A stretch of 64,000 nucleotides of DNA from Curtobacterium caseinilyticum (GTDB lineage Bacteria; Actinomycetota; Actinomycetes; Actinomycetales; Microbacteriaceae). The notes beneath the pieces were generated by a model that did no database searches, had not been told where the DNA came from, and was given only the letters and a program-made list of their open reading frames with translations. Positions 17,913 to 25,188 of this stretch are shown here, one piece after another (positions within the stretch are counted from its first letter, which is position 1; every line of letters begins with the position of its first letter). The position numbers and the translations under genes are program-made. The stretch is from assembly GCF_030363035.1 (NCBI RefSeq), contig NZ_JAUCMN010000006.1, positions 124,001-188,000 of the forward strand. Reading direction: 5' to 3'.

Positions 17913-18632
17913 CGGGTCGGTCCCGCCGAGCAGCTCCGCGCTGCCGACGATGGCCATGCCTGCCCCACGCAGGCGTCGGCGCTCCTGCGCGATCCAGGCG
18001 AGCAGGCGATCGTTGGTCCCCGCGACGTGCGCAGCGAGCAGGTCGGCCGCCCGGTCCGCCTCGCCGGCGCGCACGGCGTCGAGGATCGCGCTGTGCTCGT
18101 GCCAGGCGGCGTCGCGCGCCTCGGCGGTGCGCACCTCGATCCACCGGGTGCGCTCGAGCCGGGTCAACGCGTCGGCGATGGCGTCGGTCACGAAGCGGTT
18201 GCCACCGAGTGCGGCGAGGTCGAGGTGAAACGTCGAGCCCATGCGGATGCCCGCCTCGCGGTCCGGGGTGCCGCGGAGGCCGTCGAGGCGCGCACGGACC
18301 CCGTCGAGCTGTTCGGCGGACGCGCGCGCGACGGCGAGCCGAGCCGCAGCGGGCTCGAGGACGCCGCGGAGCTCAGCGAGCGACGCGATCTCGTCGAGGT
18401 CGATCGGGGTGACGGTCCACGAGCGCCCCTCGTGCAGGATGAGGCCCTCGCGTTCGAGCCGCGACAGGGCGGCACGGACCGGGGTCCGCGAGGCGTGGAA
18501 CCGCCCCTCGAGCCCGCGCTCCGAGATCCGCTCGCCCGGGGCGATGTCGAGGGTCAGGATCGCCTCGCGCAGGTTGTCGTAGAGCTGGCTCGTCTGCGAC
18601 ACGGGCACGGCGTTCTCGGTCGTCTCGGTCAC
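17892..18632 (-). CDS. GntR family regulator (FadR/FCD subfamily)
   Basis: 246 residues. A winged helix-turn-helix (LREAILTLDIAPGERISERGL, then ASRTPVRAALSRL) occupies residues ~15-75 and an all-helical FCD ligand-binding domain the rest, with metal-binding-type His residues in TFHLDLAALGG and HEHSAI. It is divergent from the MFS gene, and the 12-bp-arm palindrome between them is the obvious operator, so it probably represses the transporter and itself until a small acid or sugar acid binds. GTG start with a leaderless-type TATGCT box 8 nt upstream. Confidence 0.92.
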   Translation of the reverse strand: MTETTENAVPVSQTSQLYDNLREAILTLDIAPGERISERGLEGRFHASRTPVRAALSRLEREGLILHEGRSWTVTPIDLDEIASLAELRGVLEPAAARLAVARASAEQLDGVRARLDGLRGTPDREAGIRMGSTFHLDLAALGGNRFVTDAIADALTRLERTRWIEVRTAEARDAAWHEHSAILDAVRAGEADRAADLLAAHVAGTNDRLLAWIAQERRRLRGAGMAIVGSAELLGGTDPAEVAAR

Positions 18633-18640
18633 GGCGGACC

Positions 18641-18646
18641 AGCATA
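18641..18646 (-). promoter_or_regulatory. -10 box TATGCT of the GntR gene (leaderless)
   Basis: TATGCT on the minus strand ends 8 nt before the GTG start, with no Shine-Dalgarno between. The operator at 18662-18690 lies immediately upstream, where it would cover the -35 region. Confidence 0.5.
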
Positions 18647-18661
18647 GTGCGGTTCGACGAG

Positions 18662-18690
18662 AGTTGGTATACCGTTGTGGTATACCAACT
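18662..18690. promoter_or_regulatory. GntR operator, perfect 12-bp inverted repeat
   Basis: AGTTGGTATACC and its exact complement flank a 5-bp spacer GTTGT. Each arm contains GGTATACC, itself palindromic, as in FadR/FCD-type operators. It lies between the divergent GntR and MFS starts. Confidence 0.8.
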
Positions 18691-18710
18691 GCTTCCAGAT
18701 CGGAACCACC

Positions 18711-19913
18711 GTGTCTGCACAGCGCGTCACCGCATCGCCGACCGTCGTCCCGGCCCGGGCGTGGACGATGCTCGCACTCGGCGTCGCCGCGCAGGCCGCG
18801 GGGACCCTCGTCGTCTCCGCGCCGGCGCTGCTCATCCCGCACCTCGTGGCGAGCGGGATGCCCTTCGCGTCCGCCGGGCTGTTCGCTGCCGCGCCGACGG
18901 TCGGCCTGGTCCTGACGCTCATCGCCTGGGGAGCCGTGACCGACCGGGTGGGCGAACGGGTCGTCATCGCCGGGGGACTCGCCCTGACGACGCTCACGGT
19001 GGTGGCTGCGTGGGCGACCGCGGGCGACCCGCTGCTGCTCGGCATCGCGTTCCTCGCGGCCGGTATGACGAGCGCGTCGACGAACGCGGCGAGCGGACGC
19101 GTGGTGGTCGGCTGGTTCCCGAAGGAGCGCCGCGGGCTGGCGATGGGCATCCGGCAGATGTCGCAACCACTCGGCGTGACGCTCGCCGCGGTGACCGTCC
19201 CGGTGCTCACCGAGTCGCAGGGCATCCGCACCGCACTCGTCCTGCCGTTCGCGCTGTGCGCCGTGCTCACCGTGCTGTGCGCCGCCGGCATCACCGACCC
19301 ACCACGACCGGCGCCCACCGGAGCCGGCGCGACGACCCCGGGCAACCCGTACCGGTCGTCGGGGTTCCTGTGGCGGGTCCACGTGGTGTCGGTGCTGCTC
19401 GTCGTGCCGCAGTTCACGCTCTCCACGTACGGGCTGGTCTGGCTCGTGGGCCTCGGGTGGTCGACACCGGCGGCTGGACTCCTCGTCGGGATGTCGCAGT
19501 TCGTCGGCGCCGTCGGGCGGATCCTGGTGGGTGCGTGGAGCGACCGTGCGGGCTCGAGGGTCGGACCCCTCCGTGTCGTGGCGGTCGCGGCTGCCGTCGT
19601 CATGGGCGTGCTCGCGCTCGTCGACGTGGCGCACTGGGCCGCCGCAGCGGTGTTCCTCGTCGTCGCGACGAGCGTCACGGTGGCGGACAACGGTCTCGCT
19701 TACACGTCGGTGGCCGAGGCGGCGGGACCGTCCTGGTCCGGTCGGGCGCTCGGGGCGCAGAACACCGGGCAGTTCCTGGCGGCGAGCGCCGTCGGCCCGG
19801 GTGTCGGCGCGCTCGTCGGGCTGCTCGGCTTCGCGGCGTCGTTCGCGATCGTGGCCGCCCTGCCCCTGCTCGCGCTGCCGGTCGTCCCGCGCGCCGATCG
19901 CTCCCACGACTGA
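18711..19913 (+). CDS. MFS transporter
   Basis: About 400 residues with 12 membrane helices. The MFS loop motif between helices 2 and 3 appears as WGAVTDRVGERVV, and the mirrored loop in the second half as VGAWSDRAGSRVGP. It resembles CynX/NarK-like actinobacterial permeases. The substrate is unknown but is probably the ligand of the divergent GntR regulator. GTG at 18711 is chosen because an upstream ATG at 18675 would start inside the operator. Confidence 0.88.
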   Translation: MSAQRVTASPTVVPARAWTMLALGVAAQAAGTLVVSAPALLIPHLVASGMPFASAGLFAAAPTVGLVLTLIAWGAVTDRVGERVVIAGGLALTTLTVVAAWATAGDPLLLGIAFLAAGMTSASTNAASGRVVVGWFPKERRGLAMGIRQMSQPLGVTLAAVTVPVLTESQGIRTALVLPFALCAVLTVLCAAGITDPPRPAPTGAGATTPGNPYRSSGFLWRVHVVSVLLVVPQFTLSTYGLVWLVGLGWSTPAAGLLVGMSQFVGAVGRILVGAWSDRAGSRVGPLRVVAVAAAVVMGVLALVDVAHWAAAAVFLVVATSVTVADNGLAYTSVAEAAGPSWSGRALGAQNTGQFLAASAVGPGVGALVGLLGFAASFAIVAALPLLALPVVPRADRSHD

Positions 19914-19966
19914 CCCGGCCACGGGCTGAACCGGCCCGACCCGACCCGTTCAGCCCGCAAGACGCA

Positions 19967-20016
19967 ACGTGGGCGACTCCTCGCAGCGGGATGTCGCTGC
20001 GAGGAGCCGCCCACGT
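19967..20016. terminator. Bidirectional terminator hairpin
   Basis: 22-bp arms starting ACGTGGGCG pair with one mismatch around a 6-nt loop GGATGT. It lies between the convergent MFS and Rv2629-like genes and would terminate both. Confidence 0.75.
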
Positions 20017-20042
20017 GGCGTTTCGCGGAACGGACGGCAGGA

Positions 20043-21209
20043 TCAGGCGGGGACGGTGGGGCCGACGGGCCAGCGCAGGAGCGCCGACGCGGGGGCACCG
20101 CTCGGCAGCGAGGCCGCGTTCACCAGGACGAGCTCGGCGTCGGTGAGGACGATCGCCCGGACGAGCGCGCAGACCGCCGGCACGTGCCCGAGCACCGTCG
20201 CCCCGGCCGCCTGCTCCGGAGCGGTCGCGACCCACGGTGCCGCGTCGAGCGCGAGCAACGAACGGTCGCCCAGGGCGCCCGCGTCGAGTGCGACGACCGC
20301 GGCCTGGGCCTGCTGCAGCGCCGACACCACCGCGCCGAGCCCGCTGACGCTCTCGTTGTCGCCGCGGCCCTCGTGCGTGCGGAGCAGGTCCTGCACGTCG
20401 TGCCGCCGCGACGCGAGGATCCGGGCGAGTGCCAGGTCGACGTGCTGCACGAGCGCCTTCTCCGACGCGTCGTCGGCACGCGGGTCGACCGCGACCTCGG
20501 TGACGAGCGCGCGGGTCGCCGTCGAGAGCTCACCGCGCAGGAGCTCCCGGGCGCGGATGTCTCCCGCGACGACGATGAGTCGCGGCGACGTCGCGCGGAC
20601 GGCCTCCTCGATCGACGCGGCCACCTCGCCCGCGGTCTGCTTCCAGATCTCCTCGGTGTGCTGCTGCCAGTGCGGCTGCTTCCACCCGGCGCCGGACTTC
20701 GCCTTGTGCAGGGTGTCGGTGCGGCCCTGCACTCGCTGTTCGTCCTCGGCGGCACCACTCGGCGCGTGCCCGAGGCGGTAGCCGCGGAAGCCACCGCCCT
20801 CGCGGCCGACGGTGACGACCAGGAACGGCAGGTCGAACGGGCGGTGGGCGAGCAGGGGCAGCAGGTCGGGGACGGCCCCGGTGCCGATCGACTCCTGGCC
20901 GTGCAGGTGGCCGGGGAGCACCTCGCTCAGCACGAGGTCGTCGTCGCGCACGAGCACGTAGCGGGCGACCGGTGCCGGCACCCCCGGTTGCTCGACGAGC
21001 TCCTCCTCGATGATCTCGAGGGCGCGGGCCGATGACCCCTGCCCCTTGAGCGAGTCCGAGACCGTCCGTCGCTGCAGCGCGGCGATGCGCCGGGGGTCCT
21101 CACGGTTGCCCGAGGCGTCGACGTACGCCCAGGTCCAGGTACCGGGGGCCTGCAGCGCCTGGACGACCTCGGACTGCAGGGCGCTGGCCTCGCGGGTGGT
21201 CTGGGCCAT
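20043..21209 (-). CDS. Rv2629-like protein (bacterial eRF1-like/Vms1-related family)
   Basis: 388 residues. It has the three-part layout of the bacterial/archaeal eRF1-like family: an N-terminal domain with WAYVDASGNREDP, a central loop GAGWKQPHWQQHTEEIW in the place where eRF1 carries its GGQ region, and a C-terminal eL30-like domain with VVAGDIRARELL. Relatives are dormancy- or stress-linked in mycobacteria and are thought to act on the ribosome or peptidyl-tRNA. The canonical GGQ is absent, so peptidyl-tRNA hydrolysis is not assured. The ATG overlaps the upstream stop (TGATG). Confidence 0.8.
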   Translation of the reverse strand: MAQTTREASALQSEVVQALQAPGTWTWAYVDASGNREDPRRIAALQRRTVSDSLKGQGSSARALEIIEEELVEQPGVPAPVARYVLVRDDDLVLSEVLPGHLHGQESIGTGAVPDLLPLLAHRPFDLPFLVVTVGREGGGFRGYRLGHAPSGAAEDEQRVQGRTDTLHKAKSGAGWKQPHWQQHTEEIWKQTAGEVAASIEEAVRATSPRLIVVAGDIRARELLRGELSTATRALVTEVAVDPRADDASEKALVQHVDLALARILASRRHDVQDLLRTHEGRGDNESVSGLGAVVSALQQAQAAVVALDAGALGDRSLLALDAAPWVATAPEQAAGATVLGHVPAVCALVRAIVLTDAELVLVNAASLPSGAPASALLRWPVGPTVPA

Positions 21210-21493
21210 CAGCGGCCCCCGTCCTCGTCGCTCTCGGTGGTGAAGACGGCGTCGGACCCGGAGCCGTCGGCGGTGGTGTCCGTCGTGTCGGGTCGCAGCG
21301 CCCCCTCGACCTCGCCGTCGTACCCGGACGCCGTCACGGTCTCGGCGTCGTCGGTGTCGTCCGGCACCGGCTCTGCCTGCCGGAACTCCTCGACGTGCGC
21401 GTTGCTGCCGTGGCCCTGCACGATGCTCTGCGCCTCGTGCGCGAGTTCGTCGTCGATCCGGGGTCCGTTCGTGCTGCTGCCTCGATCGGTCAT
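21209..21493 (-). CDS. Acidic small protein, partner of the Rv2629-like gene
   Basis: 94 residues, strongly acidic and probably disordered (PVPDDTDDAETV in the middle, TTESDEDGGR at the end), with a helical N-terminal part ELAHEAQSIVQ. A GGGAGGAC ribosome-binding site fixes the ATG. Its stop overlaps the next ATG (TGATG), so the two proteins are translationally coupled and probably made in fixed ratio. No named family recognised; an inhibitor or ribosome-targeting partner would fit but is speculation. Confidence 0.65.
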   Translation of the reverse strand: MTDRGSSTNGPRIDDELAHEAQSIVQGHGSNAHVEEFRQAEPVPDDTDDAETVTASGYDGEVEGALRPDTTDTTADGSGSDAVFTTESDEDGGR

Positions 21494-21748
21494 GGGCTGT
21501 CCTCCCGTTCGTGCCGCCGACGGCGCTGTCGGGCCGCTCGCGGCTTCGGTGTTCTGCGTGCCGACCACGCTGCGCGCTCGGCGCTGGTGGCGCTCGGAGG
21601 TCAGAGCGAACACGCAGCCGAGTACGGACACGAGCACGAGCACGATCCGGTCACGGCCCCCTGTGAATCTTCGTGAACGCACAGCTTCGCTCGGCTTTGT
21701 GCTTTGCTGGCGGAGAACCCGATCCGACGACGAACCGGAGCTCAGGCA

Positions 21749-23113
21749 ATGACGCCGACACCATCCCGACGTGTGATGACGAGAAGGAACCTGCTGGGCC
21801 TCGGGCTCGGCACGGCCGCGGCGGGGTTGCTCGCCGGCTGCGCCGTCCCGGGTTCGACGAACGTGAACAAGGCCCCGCTGGTCCCCGCCGCAGCGGGTGG
21901 CGCGACCGTCCAGCTGACCTACTGGGCCTGGCTCAAGGACCTGCAGAAGGTCTGCGACGTGTGGAACGCGAAGAACCCCCGCATCCAGGTCACCGCGAAC
22001 TGGATCCCCGGCGGCAACGCCGGCGGGTACCAGAAGATGTACTCGGCGCTCGCGGCCGGCGGTGGTCCGGACATCGGGCAGGTCGAGTTCCGGCAGATCC
22101 CGGAGTTCATGCTCGCCAACGGCCTGGTCGACCTCGCCCGGTACGGCGCGAAGGACGTGCAGGACCGCTACGACGAGGCCGCGTGGTCGCAGGTCCAGTT
22201 CGTCGACGGCGTCTACGGGATCCCGCAGGACACCGGCCCGATGGGCTTCTACTACCAGACCGCGATCCTCGAGCAGGCCGGCGGCGAACCCCCGACGACG
22301 TGGGACGAGTGGCGCGACCTGGCCGACAAGGTCCGTGGCACGGGCAACGGCAACTACCTCGAGGTCTTCCCGGTGGCCGACGCCTCGCCGTTCGCCGCGT
22401 ACGCGCAGCAGGCCGGCGCGCGCTGGTTCCGGACCGACGGCGACGCCTGGGTCGTCGACATGACCGATGACAAGACGATGATGGTCGCCGAGTTCTTCGA
22501 CGGGGTCATCGACGACGAGCTCGTCGACACCAGCGCCGGCGCGTACTCCCCCGGCTGGTACGCCGCCGCGGCGAGCGGGAAGATTGCCGCGGTCACGAGC
22601 GCGAGCTGGGGCGACGCCCTCATCCAGTCCGTGCAGGGCGGCGAGGGCAAGTGGAAGGTCGCACCCATGCAGACGTGGGGTGGCACCGGGTACGGCTCGA
22701 GTTCGATCGGCGGCTCGACGGCCGCCGTGCTGGCGAACGCGAAGCACCCGGCGGAGGCGCTCGAGTTCATCACGTGGATGACCACCTCGAAGGAGGGCGT
22801 CGACGCGATGATCAAGTACTGCGGCATCGGGTGGTCACCCGCCGCGGACTACATCGGCAAGGCCCGCCAACAGCCGTCGGAGTGGTTCTCCGGCCAGAAC
22901 TACAACGAGGAGGTCTTCGTCCCCTCGGCCCAGGAGCAGAACCTCGAGTGGTCGTGGTCCCCCGTGACCCAGTCGGCCTTCACGAGCCTGCAGAACCAGT
23001 TCCGCCGCAAGCTCACCGGTGGGCTCAAGCTCACCGACGCCGTCGAGCTCGCCCAGCGGGAGATCGTCCAGTCGTTCCGCGACAAGGGCCTGAGCGTGAG
23101 GACCGCACGATGA
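21749..23113 (+). CDS. Family 1 solute-binding lipoprotein (galactoside ABC importer)
   Basis: 454 residues. The N-terminus combines a twin-arginine-like RRNLLGLGLG with a lipobox LLAGC (Cys near residue 31), so it is exported, possibly by Tat, and lipid-anchored. The body is a type 1 sugar-binding protein: LTYWAWLKDLQKV at the start, ending in a helical C-lobe. The downstream beta-galactosidase points to lactose or another galactoside. First gene of the operon; its stop overlaps the first permease by 4 bp. Confidence 0.92.
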   Translation: MTPTPSRRVMTRRNLLGLGLGTAAAGLLAGCAVPGSTNVNKAPLVPAAAGGATVQLTYWAWLKDLQKVCDVWNAKNPRIQVTANWIPGGNAGGYQKMYSALAAGGGPDIGQVEFRQIPEFMLANGLVDLARYGAKDVQDRYDEAAWSQVQFVDGVYGIPQDTGPMGFYYQTAILEQAGGEPPTTWDEWRDLADKVRGTGNGNYLEVFPVADASPFAAYAQQAGARWFRTDGDAWVVDMTDDKTMMVAEFFDGVIDDELVDTSAGAYSPGWYAAAASGKIAAVTSASWGDALIQSVQGGEGKWKVAPMQTWGGTGYGSSSIGGSTAAVLANAKHPAEALEFITWMTTSKEGVDAMIKYCGIGWSPAADYIGKARQQPSEWFSGQNYNEEVFVPSAQEQNLEWSWSPVTQSAFTSLQNQFRRKLTGGLKLTDAVELAQREIVQSFRDKGLSVRTAR

Positions 23114-24249
23114 CCGCCACCCAGGACCGCCCGACGACCGTCACCCGGCCGGGCACCGGCTTCCGCTCAAGCACCAAGGCCACGAGCGCCCAGAAGCGCG
23201 CCCCGTGGATCCTGCTCGCCCCGTTCCTGGCGCTGTTCGTGCTGACGTTCGTCATCCCGATCATCAGCGCGCTGTTCCAGAGCTTCACGACGGTCGACCG
23301 CGAGGGCCTGTTCGGCGAGGACGGCGTCACGGGCCGCTTCGCCGGCTTCGACAACTACGTGACCGCCCTGAACGACGCCGGCTTCGTCGCGTCGATCGGC
23401 CGCATGCTGCTCTTCGGCATCGTGCAGGTGCCGGTCATGATCATCGCCTGCACGATCCTGGCACTGCTGCTGGAGTCGGCGAGCGCCCGCTGGCCCGCGT
23501 TCTTCCGGGCCGTCTACTTCATGCCGTACGGCGTCCCGGGCGTCATCGCGACGATCCTCTGGTCGTTCCTGTACGTGCCCGGCCTGTCCCCGATCGTCGA
23601 CCTGCTGCAGTCGGTGGGGCTGCAGCCGGACTTCCTCGGTGCGGACAGCGTGCTCTGGTCGATCGCGAACATCGTCACGTGGACGTACACCGGCTACAAC
23701 ATGCTCATCATCGTGGCGCAGCTGAAGTCGATCCCGGGCGAGGTCTACGAGGCCGCGAAGGTGGACGGCGCCAACGCGTTCCAGGTCGCATGGCGGATCC
23801 AGATCCCGCTCATCGCTCCGGCCCTGGTGCTCACGACGGTGTTCTCGATCATCGGCACGCTGCAGCTCTTCGCGGAGCCGCAGATCCTGTCGACGGTCGC
23901 ACCGGCCATCGACACGGAGTACACGCCGAACTACGCCGCGTACACGAACGCGTTCGCCTTCAACGAGTACGGCGTCGCGAGCGCGCAGGCCGTGATCATC
24001 GCATTGGCCGCGTTCGTCCTGTCGTTCGCGTTCCTCGCGCTGACGAACCGCGCGCCGAAGCACGAGCGCGACCAGCGGAAGCGTGCCAAGCGCGACGGCC
24101 TGGAGGCGCGGCGTGCGCTCCAGGGGCGCGTCACCACCGGCGGCGGGTCGCGCACCGCGACCGGCTCGCGCACCGCGACCAGCGTCACGGACCGCAGCAC
24201 GACCACCGGGGCCGCCACGGGCCTCCCGGCTGACCGCAAGGGGGCATGA
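23110..24249 (+). CDS. Sugar ABC transporter permease (MalF/LacF type)
   Basis: 379 residues, six membrane helices, and the EAA loop EAAKVDGANAFQVAWRIQIP that docks the ATPase. The first permease of a CUT1 importer. Unusually it has a ~60-residue Thr/Ser/Arg-rich cytoplasmic tail with repeated GSRTAT units; the segment beginning DGLEAR is similar in DNA to an arm of the 42-bp palindromic family. No ATPase gene lies in this operon, so a shared MsiK-like ATPase encoded elsewhere is likely. Confidence 0.92.
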   Translation: MTATQDRPTTVTRPGTGFRSSTKATSAQKRAPWILLAPFLALFVLTFVIPIISALFQSFTTVDREGLFGEDGVTGRFAGFDNYVTALNDAGFVASIGRMLLFGIVQVPVMIIACTILALLLESASARWPAFFRAVYFMPYGVPGVIATILWSFLYVPGLSPIVDLLQSVGLQPDFLGADSVLWSIANIVTWTYTGYNMLIIVAQLKSIPGEVYEAAKVDGANAFQVAWRIQIPLIAPALVLTTVFSIIGTLQLFAEPQILSTVAPAIDTEYTPNYAAYTNAFAFNEYGVASAQAVIIALAAFVLSFAFLALTNRAPKHERDQRKRAKRDGLEARRALQGRVTTGGGSRTATGSRTATSVTDRSTTTGAATGLPADRKGA

Positions 24250-24252
24250 AGC

Positions 24253-25188
24253 ATGACCAGCGAGACCATCCAGGCGCCGGCGACGGCGAAGACCGCCGTG
24301 CCCGTCGACACCACGTCGATCACGGCGCACCAGCGTCGCAAGCTCGACCGCTCTCCCGGCTCACAGATCGTCGTGACGGGCATCCTCGTCATCGTCGCGA
24401 TCTACTTCCTGGTGCCGCTGTACTGGGTCGTCATCGCCGCGACGAAGACGACGGGCGCGCTCTTCGCGACGAACGGGTTCTGGTTCGGCGGCGAGTTCGC
24501 CCTGTTCAGCAACATCCAGCAGGTGTTCTCGTACGACGGCGGGATCTTCGTCCGCTGGATCGCGAACAGCGTCCTGTACTCGGGTGTCGGCGCGGTCCTG
24601 GCGACGTACTTCGCGGCGGCGGGCGGCTACGCGCTCGCGAAGTACGAGTTCCGCGGCCGCCAGCTCGTGTTCGGCACGATCCTCGGCGGCGTGCTCGTGC
24701 CGGGGACCGCGACGGCGCTGCCGCTGTTCCTGCTCTTCTCGACGATGGGCCTGACCGACACGTACTGGAGCGTGCTCATCCCGAGCCTCGTCAGTCCGTT
24801 CGGGCTGTTCCTCTGCCGGGTGTACGCGGCGGCCTCGGTCGACACGGCACTGCTCGAGCAGGCCCGCATCGACGGGGCCGGCGAGATGCGGATCTTCCAC
24901 AGCATCGTGCTGCGCCAGCTCACGCCCGCGCTCGTCACGGTGTTCCTGTTCCAGGTCGTCGGGATCTGGAACAACTTCTTCCTGCCGCTCATCATGCTGG
25001 CAGACCAGGAGCTGTACCCGATCACACTGGGACTGAACAACTGGCGGGCACAGGTCGATCGTCTGCCAGAGTTCTACCAGCTCACCACCGGCGGAGTGCT
25101 CGTCTCGGTCATCCCGCTCGTGATCGCGATCATCGTCCTGCAGCGCTTCTGGCGCGGGGGCCTCACGGAAGGATCGGTCAAGGGTTGA
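24253..25188 (+). CDS. Sugar ABC transporter permease (MalG/LacG type)
   Basis: 311 residues with six membrane helices and the EAA loop EQARIDGAGEMRIFHSIVLR. The second permease of the CUT1 importer, pairing with the preceding gene after a 3-bp gap. The N-terminal ~40 residues are cytoplasmic. Its TGA overlaps the TTG start of the beta-galactosidase. Confidence 0.92.
   Translation: MTSETIQAPATAKTAVPVDTTSITAHQRRKLDRSPGSQIVVTGILVIVAIYFLVPLYWVVIAATKTTGALFATNGFWFGGEFALFSNIQQVFSYDGGIFVRWIANSVLYSGVGAVLATYFAAAGGYALAKYEFRGRQLVFGTILGGVLVPGTATALPLFLLFSTMGLTDTYWSVLIPSLVSPFGLFLCRVYAAASVDTALLEQARIDGAGEMRIFHSIVLRQLTPALVTVFLFQVVGIWNNFFLPLIMLADQELYPITLGLNNWRAQVDRLPEFYQLTTGGVLVSVIPLVIAIIVLQRFWRGGLTEGSVKG

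Noticed and set aside
17892..19922. Very long minus-strand open frame (676 codons) running through the MFS gene
   Set aside because: Only its last 246 codons show a protein family (GntR). The rest is Arg/Asp/His-rich out-of-frame sequence opposite a clear 12-helix transporter.
21494..21620. Upstream extension of the acidic small protein with a hydrophobic segment (VLVLVSVLGCVFAL)
   Set aside because: It is in frame, but the GGGAGGAC site directly before the ATG at 21493 marks the start; the hydrophobic run comes from GTG/CTC-rich repeats.
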